Assembly (NCBI RefSeq): GCF_003464085.1
Contig: NZ_QSDR01000002.1
Location: 62,001 to 126,000 of the forward strand
Direction of reading: 5' to 3'
Length of the DNA stretch: 64,000 nucleotides
From: Clostridium sp. AM58-1XD
Lineage (GTDB): Bacteria > Bacillota > Clostridia > Lachnospirales > Lachnospiraceae
Made by a program: the position numbers and the translations under genes. The notes under the pieces are model-generated. The model searched no databases. It was not told the origin of the DNA and saw only the letters and a list, made by a program, of their open reading frames with translations. Numbering within the stretch: the first letter of the stretch is position 1; each line of letters starts with the position of its first letter. This document shows positions 1 to 7,436 of this stretch, piece after piece.

Positions 1-13
1 CGTACGTTATGGA

Positions 14-1260
14 TTACTCCATAGCTGTATATGCGCCGTTTTCGATCTTAACAGCCTTTGGTGCCTTGTTCGGCTCGCCTTCTGCTGTCCAGGTCATCTT
101 TTCGCCGCTTACACTTGTAAGCGCTTCGATGGAAATGTTCGGCATAGAAGCGGAAAGTGCTTCACAAATAGCTGCTGTATCCATATCCGGAGTAGCCTTT
201 GCATCTTCTGCTGCTGCTTGATCGCATAAACTGCATCATATGCATCTGCTGCAAACTGGATCGGAATTTCTTTATATTTCTCTTTGTATGTATTTACAAA
301 ATTAGCTGTCAGCTCATCCGTTGCATCTGCTGCGAATGGGGTCAGAAGCATAAGTCCCTCTGCTAAGGACGTATCGAAGTTCTCTACCTGAAGGATACCG
401 TCCATACCGTCGCATCCGAAGAATGCCGGTGCGAAATCCATGGCGTTTGCCTGAGAAAGGATCAGAGAAGCCTCTGTATAATAAATCGGCAGGAACACCA
501 ATTCTGCGCCGCTGTCTTTTGCCTTCTGAAGCTGAGTATTGAAGTCTGTGTTGCTGTCGGCTGTAAATGCTTCTGCTGTTACAATCTCAATGCCCTGTGT
601 CTCTGCTTCTTCTGCGAACTGCTCGTAAATACCGCTGGAGTAAACGCTGGAGCTGTCATAAATAACTGCAACTTTGCTTGCAAGCTTGTGTTCGCCGATA
701 TATTTTGCGGAAGCTGCGCCCTGTGCCGGGTCGGAGAAGCATACGCGGAATACGTTCGGGTTCGCCGCGCACTCTACTGCAGAACCGGATGGTGTAATCT
801 GGAAAACGCCGTCAGCGAAAGACTGTCCTGCAACCTCGATACATGGCGTAGATGTGGTAGTTCCTACAAGCGCCTGCATTCCCCAGTCCTTTAATGTGTT
901 ATAAGCGTTAAGCGCTTTTTCAGAATCGTTTTCATCATCCTGGAAATTGTACTCAACCTGGTATCCGTTGATACCGCCTGCCGCATTGATCTCATCGATA
1001 GCGATCTGTGCGCCGTTCTGTACGGCTGTTCCGTATACGGCTGCACCGCCTGTGATCGGGCCGATACCGCCGATCTTAAATACGCTGCCGTCTGCCGCTT
1101 CTGTACCTTCTGCAGGTTTGGAAGCGTCTTCCTTTGCCTCTGCTGCTGTTGACTCAGCCGCCTTGCTATCTGCTGCAGTCTCTTTTGTGTCTGAACCGCC
1201 GCATGCGGTTAAGGATGCCGCCATAACAGCAGCCAGACCTAAGCTTACTACTCGTTTCAT
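14..1260 (-). CDS. Branched-chain amino-acid-type ABC transporter substrate-binding lipoprotein, frameshifted near the C-terminus
   Basis: Extracellular ligand-binding protein of the LivJ/LivK type (periplasmic-binding fold type I) that would deliver branched-chain amino acids or a similar solute to an ABC permease; no permease gene is in the window. The N-terminus MKRVVSLGLAAVMAASLTAC is a lipoprotein signal with lipobox LTAC, followed by a Ser/Ala/Glu-rich linker and the binding domain from about residue 60 (IGGIGPITGGAAVYG, INAAGGINGYQVE). The reading frame breaks near 207-219, inside a CAG repeat: restoring one base continues into AAEDAKATPDMD and ends at a TAA at 14-16. An AGGAGG site precedes the ATG. 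A perfectly spaced promoter at 1349-1377 suggests a separate transcription unit with a hairpin in its leader. Family assignment is firm, ligand unknown. Confidence 0.85.
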
Positions 1261-1292
1261 AATAATTCCTCCTCTTCTTTAAGCGAATATGC

Positions 1293-1330
1293 AAAAATGG
1301 CTTTCCAGGAGTTCCTGCAAAAGCCATTTT
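1293..1330 (-). terminator. Terminator-like hairpin between gpsA and the livK-like gene
   Basis: On the minus strand AAAATGGCTTT pairs with AAGCCATTTT, with a second small palindrome (CAGGAACTCCTG) in the loop and a T-run at the 3' side. It would end gpsA transcription. Because the livK-like promoter lies upstream of it, it also sits in the leader of that gene and could act as an attenuator. Confidence 0.6.
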
Positions 1331-1348
1331 CGAAATAAGCTTTGTTCA

Positions 1349-1377
1349 ATTATATATATATCGATTTCCCTTGTCAA
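1349..1377 (-). promoter_or_regulatory. Sigma-A-type promoter of the livK-like gene
   Basis: Minus strand: TTGACA (1372-1377), 17-nt spacer, TATAAT (1349-1354). Both boxes are perfect consensus. The predicted start is about 80 nt upstream of the ATG at 1260. Confidence 0.8.
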
Positions 1378-1381
1378 TATT

Positions 1382-2410
1382 TTAAAGCGAAAAAGTGTTG
1401 AAATCTTCCCACAAAAGCCCTGTATTTTCAATCCTTTTATCTCTCAGCATCAGCTCTTTCACTGCCTCTGCCGCTGACTTTCCATCGAAAAGGACCTCGT
1501 TTACCTGCTCAATAATCGGCATGGGGATATCATACTGCTTCGAAAGCGCAAGTGCTGCTTTGGCAGAATACACGCCTTCCACTACCATTTTTACTTCCTT
1601 CATAGCCTCTTCCATGGTATAGCCTTTGCCGATCAGGATACCTGCCCGCCTGTTGCGGCTGTGCATGCTGGCACACGTCACGATCAAATCGCCGATACCG
1701 GAAAGGCCGCAGAATGTTTCAAATTTTCCGCCCATAGCCATTCCAAGACGGGTAATTTCCGCAATTCCTCTCGTAATCAGGGCTGCCTTCGTATTATCTC
1801 CATACCCCAGCCCGTCAGCGACTCCGGCCGCCAGGGCGATGACGTTCTTTAAGGAACCGCCCAGTTCGATGCCAAGGATGTCGGGGCTCGTATAGACACG
1901 GAACACTTCGCTCATGAAAATGTTCTGGATATACTCAGCCGTCTTTCTGTCATGTGCTCCTGTTACACATGTAGTCGGAATGCCGCGGCTGACTTCTTCT
2001 GCATGGCTCGGTCCGGAAAGGACGGCTACATTTGCCTGCGGGATTTCTTCCTCCAGAATCTGAGACAAGGTCTGCAGCGTCGTATCTTCAATTCCCTTGG
2101 CCACGTTGACGACGATCTGTCCCTCCCTGCAGTATGGTTTCATCTTCTGCGCTGTCTGACGGACAAATACGGAAGGAACGGCCGTCACAAGCAGATCCTT
2201 ATCTTTCATGGCCTCGGAAATATCCGCAGTAAAGTTCATGGAAAGCGGAAGCTCAAGGCCTGGGAGAGAATGATATCCATGTGTTTCTTTCAGTTCTTTC
2301 ACTTCGTCTTCCAGTGCTGACCATACACACACTTCATGTCCATTGTTTGAAAGCAGAAAAGACAGGGCGATTCCCCAGCTTCCCGCTCCGATGATACCGA
2401 TTTTTGCCAT
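1382..2410 (-). CDS. gpsA: NAD(P)H-dependent glycerol-3-phosphate dehydrogenase
   Basis: Reduces dihydroxyacetone phosphate to sn-glycerol 3-phosphate, the backbone for phospholipids, in the cytosol. The 342-residue protein has the usual family length. It opens with the Rossmann motif GIIGAGSWG, carries NVAKGIE and the catalytic-lysine region GGSLKNVIALAAG near residue 190, and the substrate-binding stretch SRNRRAG. It ends the DUF512-der-plsY-gpsA run: plsY stops 15 bp upstream. The pairing with plsY makes sense because GpsA makes the acyl acceptor that PlsY uses. Intact frame. Confidence 0.96.
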   Translation of the reverse strand: MAKIGIIGAGSWGIALSFLLSNNGHEVCVWSALEDEVKELKETHGYHSLPGLELPLSMNFTADISEAMKDKDLLVTAVPSVFVRQTAQKMKPYCREGQIVVNVAKGIEDTTLQTLSQILEEEIPQANVAVLSGPSHAEEVSRGIPTTCVTGAHDRKTAEYIQNIFMSEVFRVYTSPDILGIELGGSLKNVIALAAGVADGLGYGDNTKAALITRGIAEITRLGMAMGGKFETFCGLSGIGDLIVTCASMHSRNRRAGILIGKGYTMEEAMKEVKMVVEGVYSAKAALALSKQYDIPMPIIEQVNEVLFDGKSAAEAVKELMLRDKRIENTGLLWEDFNTFSL

Positions 2411-2425
2411 AATCCTATACCCCTT

Positions 2426-3064
2426 TTATTCTTTCTTTGCTCCCAGTTTATTTTCCGTTCCATGCAGCAGCCTTACGATATTGGCTCTATGGCGCCAGAC
2501 TGCCATTCCTGCAACGAGGGCAGCCAGCGCGTAAAATTCATACAGATACGGATCACCGAGAAGATAATCTCCGCGGCTCCCCCAGTAGACGGCACCGATC
2601 AGAAATGCCGTTACAACCAGAATGGATCCCAGGGAAACATAACGTGTCACGCCTACGGTAACTACGAAAATCACAAGACAGATCAGGGTGATCCGCCAGT
2701 CGATGGAAACGAGAAGACCGGCTGTTGCCGCAATTCCCTTTCCACCCTTAAATCCCATATAAAATGGGAAATTATGACCCAGGATGACGCCGAAGGCCGT
2801 ATAGAGGATCAGAAGATAAAGCATGTCTTCCCTGCCTGCAAACACAACGCGGACGATCAGGCATGGGATGACCGTTTTTAAGAAATCACCGATGAATACA
2901 ATGAGGCCCGCCTTCCATCCGAGCACCCGGAGGGCATTTGTCGTACCGGAATTGCCGCTTCCGTGTTTTCTCAGATCAATGTGATTTACTTTTCCGTAAA
3001 TATATCCCGTTTGGAATAATCCAAATAAATAGCCGAAGGCCAGGCAGAATATTCTTTGCAGCAT
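2426..3064 (-). CDS. plsY: Acyl-phosphate:glycerol-3-phosphate acyltransferase
   Basis: Integral membrane enzyme that moves the acyl group from acyl-phosphate (made by PlsX) to glycerol 3-phosphate, giving lysophosphatidic acid. The 212 residues form several hydrophobic helices; the three conserved PlsY motifs are visible as GSGNSGTTNALR near residue 36, GHNFPFYMGFKGGKGIA near residue 95 and a C-terminal membrane segment. It starts 6 bp downstream of der and is followed 15 bp later by gpsA, so the three are probably cotranscribed. The partner plsX is elsewhere in this window (39312-40335). Confidence 0.95.
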   Translation of the reverse strand: MLQRIFCLAFGYLFGLFQTGYIYGKVNHIDLRKHGSGNSGTTNALRVLGWKAGLIVFIGDFLKTVIPCLIVRVVFAGREDMLYLLILYTAFGVILGHNFPFYMGFKGGKGIAATAGLLVSIDWRITLICLVIFVVTVGVTRYVSLGSILVVTAFLIGAVYWGSRGDYLLGDPYLYEFYALAALVAGMAVWRHRANIVRLLHGTENKLGAKKE

Positions 3065-3070
3065 GGTGTT

Positions 3071-4399
3071 CTATTGCTCCTTTCCGGACCGTTCCCGAAT
3101 GATAAACTTCAATGCAGTACCCCTGAAGCCGAAAGCCTCACGGATTTTATTTTCAATGTATCTCGTATATGAAAAGTGCATGAGCTCTTTGTCATTTACA
3201 AAAATGACAAAAGTCGGCGGCTTCACCGCTACCTGCGTGATATAATACAGCTTCAGACGCTTACCCTTATCGGAAGGCGGCTGCTGCAGAGCTACCGCTT
3301 CTGTCATAATCTCATTGAGAACGCCTGTAGCCACTCTCAGCGTCTGATTTTCGCGTACCATATCGATCATGTCATAGAGCTTGACAAGGCGCTGCCCGGT
3401 TACTGCTGATATGAAAATCATCTCTGCATAAGGCATGTATGCCAGCGTATCCCTGATTTTCTTTGTAAATTCATAAATGGTCTTGTCCGTCTTCTCAATC
3501 GCATCCCACTTGTTGACAGCTATAATGATTCCCTTTCCCCTGTCATGGGCGATTCCGGCGATCTTGGCATCCTGCTCTGTAACCCCTTCCGAGGCATCGA
3601 TCACGAGCACGACGATATCCGCCCGTTCCACAGCGGCAACCGTACGGATAATGCTGTACTTTTCCAGCTCCTCTTTGATTTTGTTCTTCCGCCTTAATCC
3701 TGCCGTATCGATAAAGACATATTCCGTACCGTTGTGTACGATGGACGTATCCACCGCGTCTCTCGTCGTACCGGCCACATCGGACACGATTACGCGGTTC
3801 TCACCCACCAGTTTATTTATAATAGAAGATTTGCCTACGTTCGGCTTGCCTACAATGGCGATTCGCGGCCTGTCGTCGTCCTCATCATCTGTCATTTTGT
3901 CTGTAAAGTGCTTCGTCACCTCATCGAGAAGCTCGCCCAGTCCCAGCCTGGAAGCAGCGGATACGGGAATTGGCTCTCCGATACCCAGATTGTAGAATTC
4001 GTACACGTCGTTGCCGAATTTGGCAAAGCTGTCTACCTTGTTCACTGCCAGCACAACCGGTTTTTTGGAACGGCGCAGCATATCGGCCACCTTGGCATCC
4101 GAGTCCACAAGCCCCTGCCTTACATCTACGATGAAAACAATGACATCGGCCGTAGCGATGGCGATCTCCGCCTGCTCCCTCATCTGTGAGAGGATGACGT
4201 CCCTGCTGTCCGGTTCGATTCCGCCCGTATCGATCAGGGTGAACTTCATATCCAGCCAGCTGCAGTCTGCATAAATACGGTCTCTCGTAACACCAGGGGT
4301 ATCTTTTACAATTGAAATATTATCCCCGGCTAAAACATTAAACAACGTAGATTTGCCAACGTTCGGGCGCCCTACAATTGCTACTATCGGTTTACTCAT
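3071..4399 (-). CDS. der: Ribosome biogenesis GTPase Der (EngA)
   Basis: Essential GTPase needed for maturation of the 50S ribosomal subunit. The 442-residue protein has two tandem G domains, each with its own P-loop (GRPNVGKSTLFN at residue 10 and GKPNVGKSSIIN near residue 184), DTPG and DTAG switch II motifs and two NKVD/NKWD guanine-binding motifs, followed by the C-terminal KH-like domain ending FIIRERSGKEQ. The start overlaps the end of the upstream DUF512 gene by 8 bp, which suggests translational coupling. Confidence 0.97.
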   Translation of the reverse strand: MSKPIVAIVGRPNVGKSTLFNVLAGDNISIVKDTPGVTRDRIYADCSWLDMKFTLIDTGGIEPDSRDVILSQMREQAEIAIATADVIVFIVDVRQGLVDSDAKVADMLRRSKKPVVLAVNKVDSFAKFGNDVYEFYNLGIGEPIPVSAASRLGLGELLDEVTKHFTDKMTDDEDDDRPRIAIVGKPNVGKSSIINKLVGENRVIVSDVAGTTRDAVDTSIVHNGTEYVFIDTAGLRRKNKIKEELEKYSIIRTVAAVERADIVVLVIDASEGVTEQDAKIAGIAHDRGKGIIIAVNKWDAIEKTDKTIYEFTKKIRDTLAYMPYAEMIFISAVTGQRLVKLYDMIDMVRENQTLRVATGVLNEIMTEAVALQQPPSDKGKRLKLYYITQVAVKPPTFVIFVNDKELMHFSYTRYIENKIREAFGFRGTALKFIIRERSGKEQ

Positions 4400-5765
4400 A
4401 TGGATTCTCCTTTAACTCATATCCTTCATATGCGGCAGCCCCGCTGCCGTTTTCCCGGCCAAGCACTGCGTTCACAAAGTCTTGTCCGCTTGATTTTACA
4501 ATATTCACCGGTACTTGTAAAGCCTTTTGTACATCCTCTCTCGTCACATCATCCAGGAATACCTCTTCTCCGCTGCGGAACATATTCTCTGTAAGCAGGA
4601 GGCGGTTCCCAAGTTTTTTCCCTTTCAGCTGTGCAATCAGGTCATGGCCTGTAATCAGGCCTGCCACCGTAATGGAAGTTCCAAAGAACTCATTATCGAT
4701 TTTATACAGGCGGACGTTCCGGCCCGGAAACTTTGCCCTGATCTCTTCCAGATAGATCTTTAGCCAGTCATAAGCCAGGGCTCCTGTTGCAATGGAAAGT
4801 TCTTCACACTCCTCGTCCGCTTCCATCTCCATAAGAGCCTGTTTCACTTCCTCTGTCATGAGCCGGATCATCCCCACGCCGTTTTCCAGCTGAAGATATC
4901 CGTCATACCGCTCCGCCTCCGGCATGGGCCGTTCCGCCAGCATATAGAATTCATCGCTGGCGTGAATGAAGTGAATTCCATGTTCTTTATATATCATGCT
5001 CTGCCATTTTTCAATCATATCGATCGTGGCTTGTGCATCTGCTTTTGTAAATGCTTCCAGCGGATACAGGCCGCTGCGGAATTTTGAAAGCCCCACCGGT
5101 ACCACAGAAACGCTTTCCATACATGGAATATACTTCGTCAGATCACCGATCGTACGTTCCAGTTCTTCACCGTCGTTCACCCCTCTGCATAGGACGATCT
5201 GACCGTTCATTGGTGTTCCCGCCTCGTAAAGACGGTCAATCTTCTTCAGCGCCTCTCCTGCGAATCGGTTGTTCAGCATTTTGCAGCGAAGCGCCGGATT
5301 CGTCGTCTGGACGGAAATATTGATCGGTGAAAGGTGAAATTTGATAATCCGGTCAATGTCTCTGTCTTTCATATTCGTCAGCGTGATATAATTGCCCTGA
5401 AGGAACGAAAGCCTGGAATCGTCATCCTTGAAATAAAGCGTGTCCCGCATACCGGGAGGCATCTGGTCGATAAAGCAGAAAATACACCGATTGCAGCATG
5501 ATTTATAATCGCTCATCAGTCCGTTTTCAAACGTAAGACCGAGATCTTCATAGTCATTTTCTATATCCAGTTCCCATTCTTCTCCATCTGCTTTTCTGAT
5601 CACCATCGTCAGAGATTCACTGTTTATATGATATTCATAATCAAAGATATCTTCGATTTCATTTCCATTTATGCTGAGCACACGGTCGCCGGACTCCAGC
5701 TCCAGCTCTTCTGCGATCGAACCTGGGGCGACTTCCTTAATTAAATGTCCATTTTCTTTTTTCAT
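4392..5765 (-). CDS. DUF512 family protein with PDZ-like N-terminus and iron-sulfur radical-SAM-like core
   Basis: Cytosolic protein of unassigned function common beside der in Clostridia. Restarted here at the ATG giving MKKENGHLIKEV (457 residues), because an AGGAG site lies 6 bp upstream and because the longer ATG at 5798 falls inside the -10 box of the promoter. Residues 5-60 look like a PDZ domain (GSIAEELELESGDRVLSING). The cysteine cluster CCNRCIFCFIDQMPPGMR near residue 90 is the CxxxCxxC-type iron-sulfur motif of the family, followed by a TIM-barrel-like segment and the C-terminal DUF512 region. First gene of the der-plsY-gpsA unit. A role in translation or tRNA modification is only a guess from context. 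Confidence 0.88.
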   Translation of the reverse strand: MKKENGHLIKEVAPGSIAEELELESGDRVLSINGNEIEDIFDYEYHINSESLTMVIRKADGEEWELDIENDYEDLGLTFENGLMSDYKSCCNRCIFCFIDQMPPGMRDTLYFKDDDSRLSFLQGNYITLTNMKDRDIDRIIKFHLSPINISVQTTNPALRCKMLNNRFAGEALKKIDRLYEAGTPMNGQIVLCRGVNDGEELERTIGDLTKYIPCMESVSVVPVGLSKFRSGLYPLEAFTKADAQATIDMIEKWQSMIYKEHGIHFIHASDEFYMLAERPMPEAERYDGYLQLENGVGMIRLMTEEVKQALMEMEADEECEELSIATGALAYDWLKIYLEEIRAKFPGRNVRLYKIDNEFFGTSITVAGLITGHDLIAQLKGKKLGNRLLLTENMFRSGEEVFLDDVTREDVQKALQVPVNIVKSSGQDFVNAVLGRENGSGAAAYEGYELKENPYE

Positions 5766-5793
5766 TTCATTCTCCTGTCTTTCCTTACCTCTT

Positions 5794-5822
5794 ATCATAG
5801 CAACAATCCCGTTTTTTGTAAA
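5794..5822 (-). promoter_or_regulatory. Promoter of the DUF512-der-plsY-gpsA unit
   Basis: Minus strand TTTACA (5817-5822), 17-nt spacer, TATGAT (5794-5799), leading into the DUF512 gene with a leader of about 20 nt. Confidence 0.7.
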
Positions 5823-5874
5823 GTTTCACACTTTGTATTTTTTTGTATAATCCCGCAAATTTAACGGTTGTCTA

Positions 5875-5904
5875 TTGACGTTAAAGCCGGAAAAATGATA
5901 TAAA
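5875..5904 (+). promoter_or_regulatory. Promoter of prs
   Basis: Plus strand TTGACG (5875-5880), 18-nt spacer, TATAAA (5899-5904). It is divergent from the der-unit promoter about 50 bp away. The leader runs about 80 nt to the ATG at 5995. Confidence 0.65.
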
Positions 5905-5931
5905 TTTAGTGTGGGTTTTTACCTAAAGTTT

Positions 5932-5969
5932 ACAGATGTCCCTGCCGTCTCCATGTGACGGATATCTGT
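5932..5969 (+). other. Hairpin in the prs 5' leader
   Basis: ACAGAT (5932-5937) pairs with ATCTGT (5964-5969), and inside it CCGTC (5945-5949) pairs with GACGG (5957-5961). It ends 11 nt before the GGAGG ribosome site of prs, so it could influence translation or stability. No T-run follows, so it is not a terminator. Confidence 0.45.
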
Positions 5970-5994
5970 CTATATTCTATGGAGGATATATCTT

Positions 5995-7211
5995 ATGGCG
6001 AACAACTATGTTTTTAAAGATTCCCTTCCTGTTGCACCGTTAAAATTAGCTGCATTGGAAAGCTGCCGTCCCCTGGCAGAAAAAGTAAATGACTACATTG
6101 TCAGCTTCCGCAAAAATGATGCGGAGGAACTGATGAGGCAGAGAAAAGCCGACCTGCACTATCGCGGATATGAGGTGGACTCTTATCTTCTAAGTCTGGA
6201 GTGTCCCCGTTTCGGTTCCGGAGAGGCTAAGGGAATCATTAAGGAATCCGTCCGCGGCGCAGATATCTTCGCGATGGTAGACGTGACGAACCACAGCCTT
6301 ACTTATAGATTGAACGGAATGACGAATCATATGTCTCCTGACGACCATTTTCAGGATCTAAAGCGAATCATTGCTGCTGCAGCAACGACTGCGCACCGCA
6401 TCAACGTCATCATGCCGTTCCTGTATGAGGGACGCCAGCACAAGAGAAGCAAACGTGAATCTCTGGACTGTGCGATCGCTTTGGAAGAGCTGACCAATAT
6501 GGGTGTAAAGAACATCATCACGTTTGATGCCCATGATCCGCGTGTGCAGAATTCCATTCCCTTATGCGGTTTCGACAGCTTCTCCCCAACGTACCAGTTA
6601 TCAAAACACTGTTCCAGCACGATACTTCCCTGAAACTCGACAAAGATTCCTTTATGGTGATCAGTCCTGACGAGGGAGCTATGCACCGTGCCGTCTATCT
6701 GGCCAATAACTTAAGCGTTGATATGGGCATGTTTTATAAAAGAAGGGATTATTCCCAAGTGATCGACGGACGAAACCCGATCGTGGCTCATGAATTCCTG
6801 GGCACTTCCGTAGAGGGAAAAACGGTGCTGATTATCGACGACATGATCTCTTCCGGAGAGAGCATCCTGGATACGGCAAAGGCACTGAAAGAGCGAAAAG
6901 CCGGCAAGGTAATTCTCTGCTGTACCTTCGGCCTCTTTACAAACGGTCTGGAGAAATTCGATGATTATTATGCAAAGGGATATCTGGACTACGTGATTAC
7001 CACCAATTTAAATTACCGTCCGGAAAGCCTTTTTGACCGCCCATGGTATCTGGAGGCCGATATGAGCAAGTACATGGCTGCAATCATCAATTCTTTCAAC
7101 CATGACGCCTCGATCAACTCCACGCTGACGCCCACTTACAAGCTGCAGAAGCTGGTTAAGAAATATCAGGAACAGGCGGACGGGTACGAGTATTACCAGA
7201 GCCTCGTTTAA
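5995..7211 (+). CDS. prs: Ribose-phosphate pyrophosphokinase (PRPP synthetase), one frameshift
   Basis: Makes phosphoribosyl pyrophosphate from ribose 5-phosphate and ATP for purine, pyrimidine, histidine and NAD synthesis. GGAGG lies 9 bp before the ATG. The catalytic and binding signatures are FDAHDPRVQN near residue 183 and the PRPP loop DDMISSGES near residue 282. The frame breaks at about 6597: TACCAG then TTATCAAAACA resumes one base out (…YQ?IKTLFQHD…), so one base is missing. The restored protein is about 405 residues, longer than the usual 315, with an N-terminal extension and insertions; I recall similar long forms in Lachnospiraceae. A terminator follows at 7225-7265, so it is probably monocistronic. 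Confidence 0.9.
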
Positions 7212-7224
7212 TAAAATAGTCTTT

Positions 7225-7265
7225 AAAAAGGATGTTGATTTTATTTTATAAAACATCCTTTTTTA
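7225..7265 (+). terminator. Rho-independent terminator of prs
   Basis: AAAAAGGATGTT (from 7225) pairs with AACATCCTTTTT, with an AT-rich loop and a T-run. It starts 14 bp after the prs stop. Confidence 0.85.
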
Positions 7266-7392
7266 TTATCCAAAAATGGATAATTATGTGATATTATATT
7301 AGTATCACACAAAGTATTCGGCAAATTTACTATAAAAGTCCCGGACGGCAGCGATTGCGGGAGCGCAAAAGCGCGGAGTAATTGACTTGTCA

Positions 7393-7411
7393 GTAAACAT
7401 GTTTTGTTTAC
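7393..7411. promoter_or_regulatory. Perfect inverted repeat upstream of the unassigned plus-strand gene
   Basis: GTAAACA (7393-7399), 5-nt spacer, TGTTTAC (7405-7411). A TTGACT (7382-7387) overlaps its left edge and the start codon follows 26 bp downstream. The size and spacing suit a dimeric repressor operator, but no regulator is encoded beside it. No convincing -10 box could be assigned. Confidence 0.45.
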
Positions 7412-7436
7412 CATATGAAAAGGAGGCTGTTAAAAA

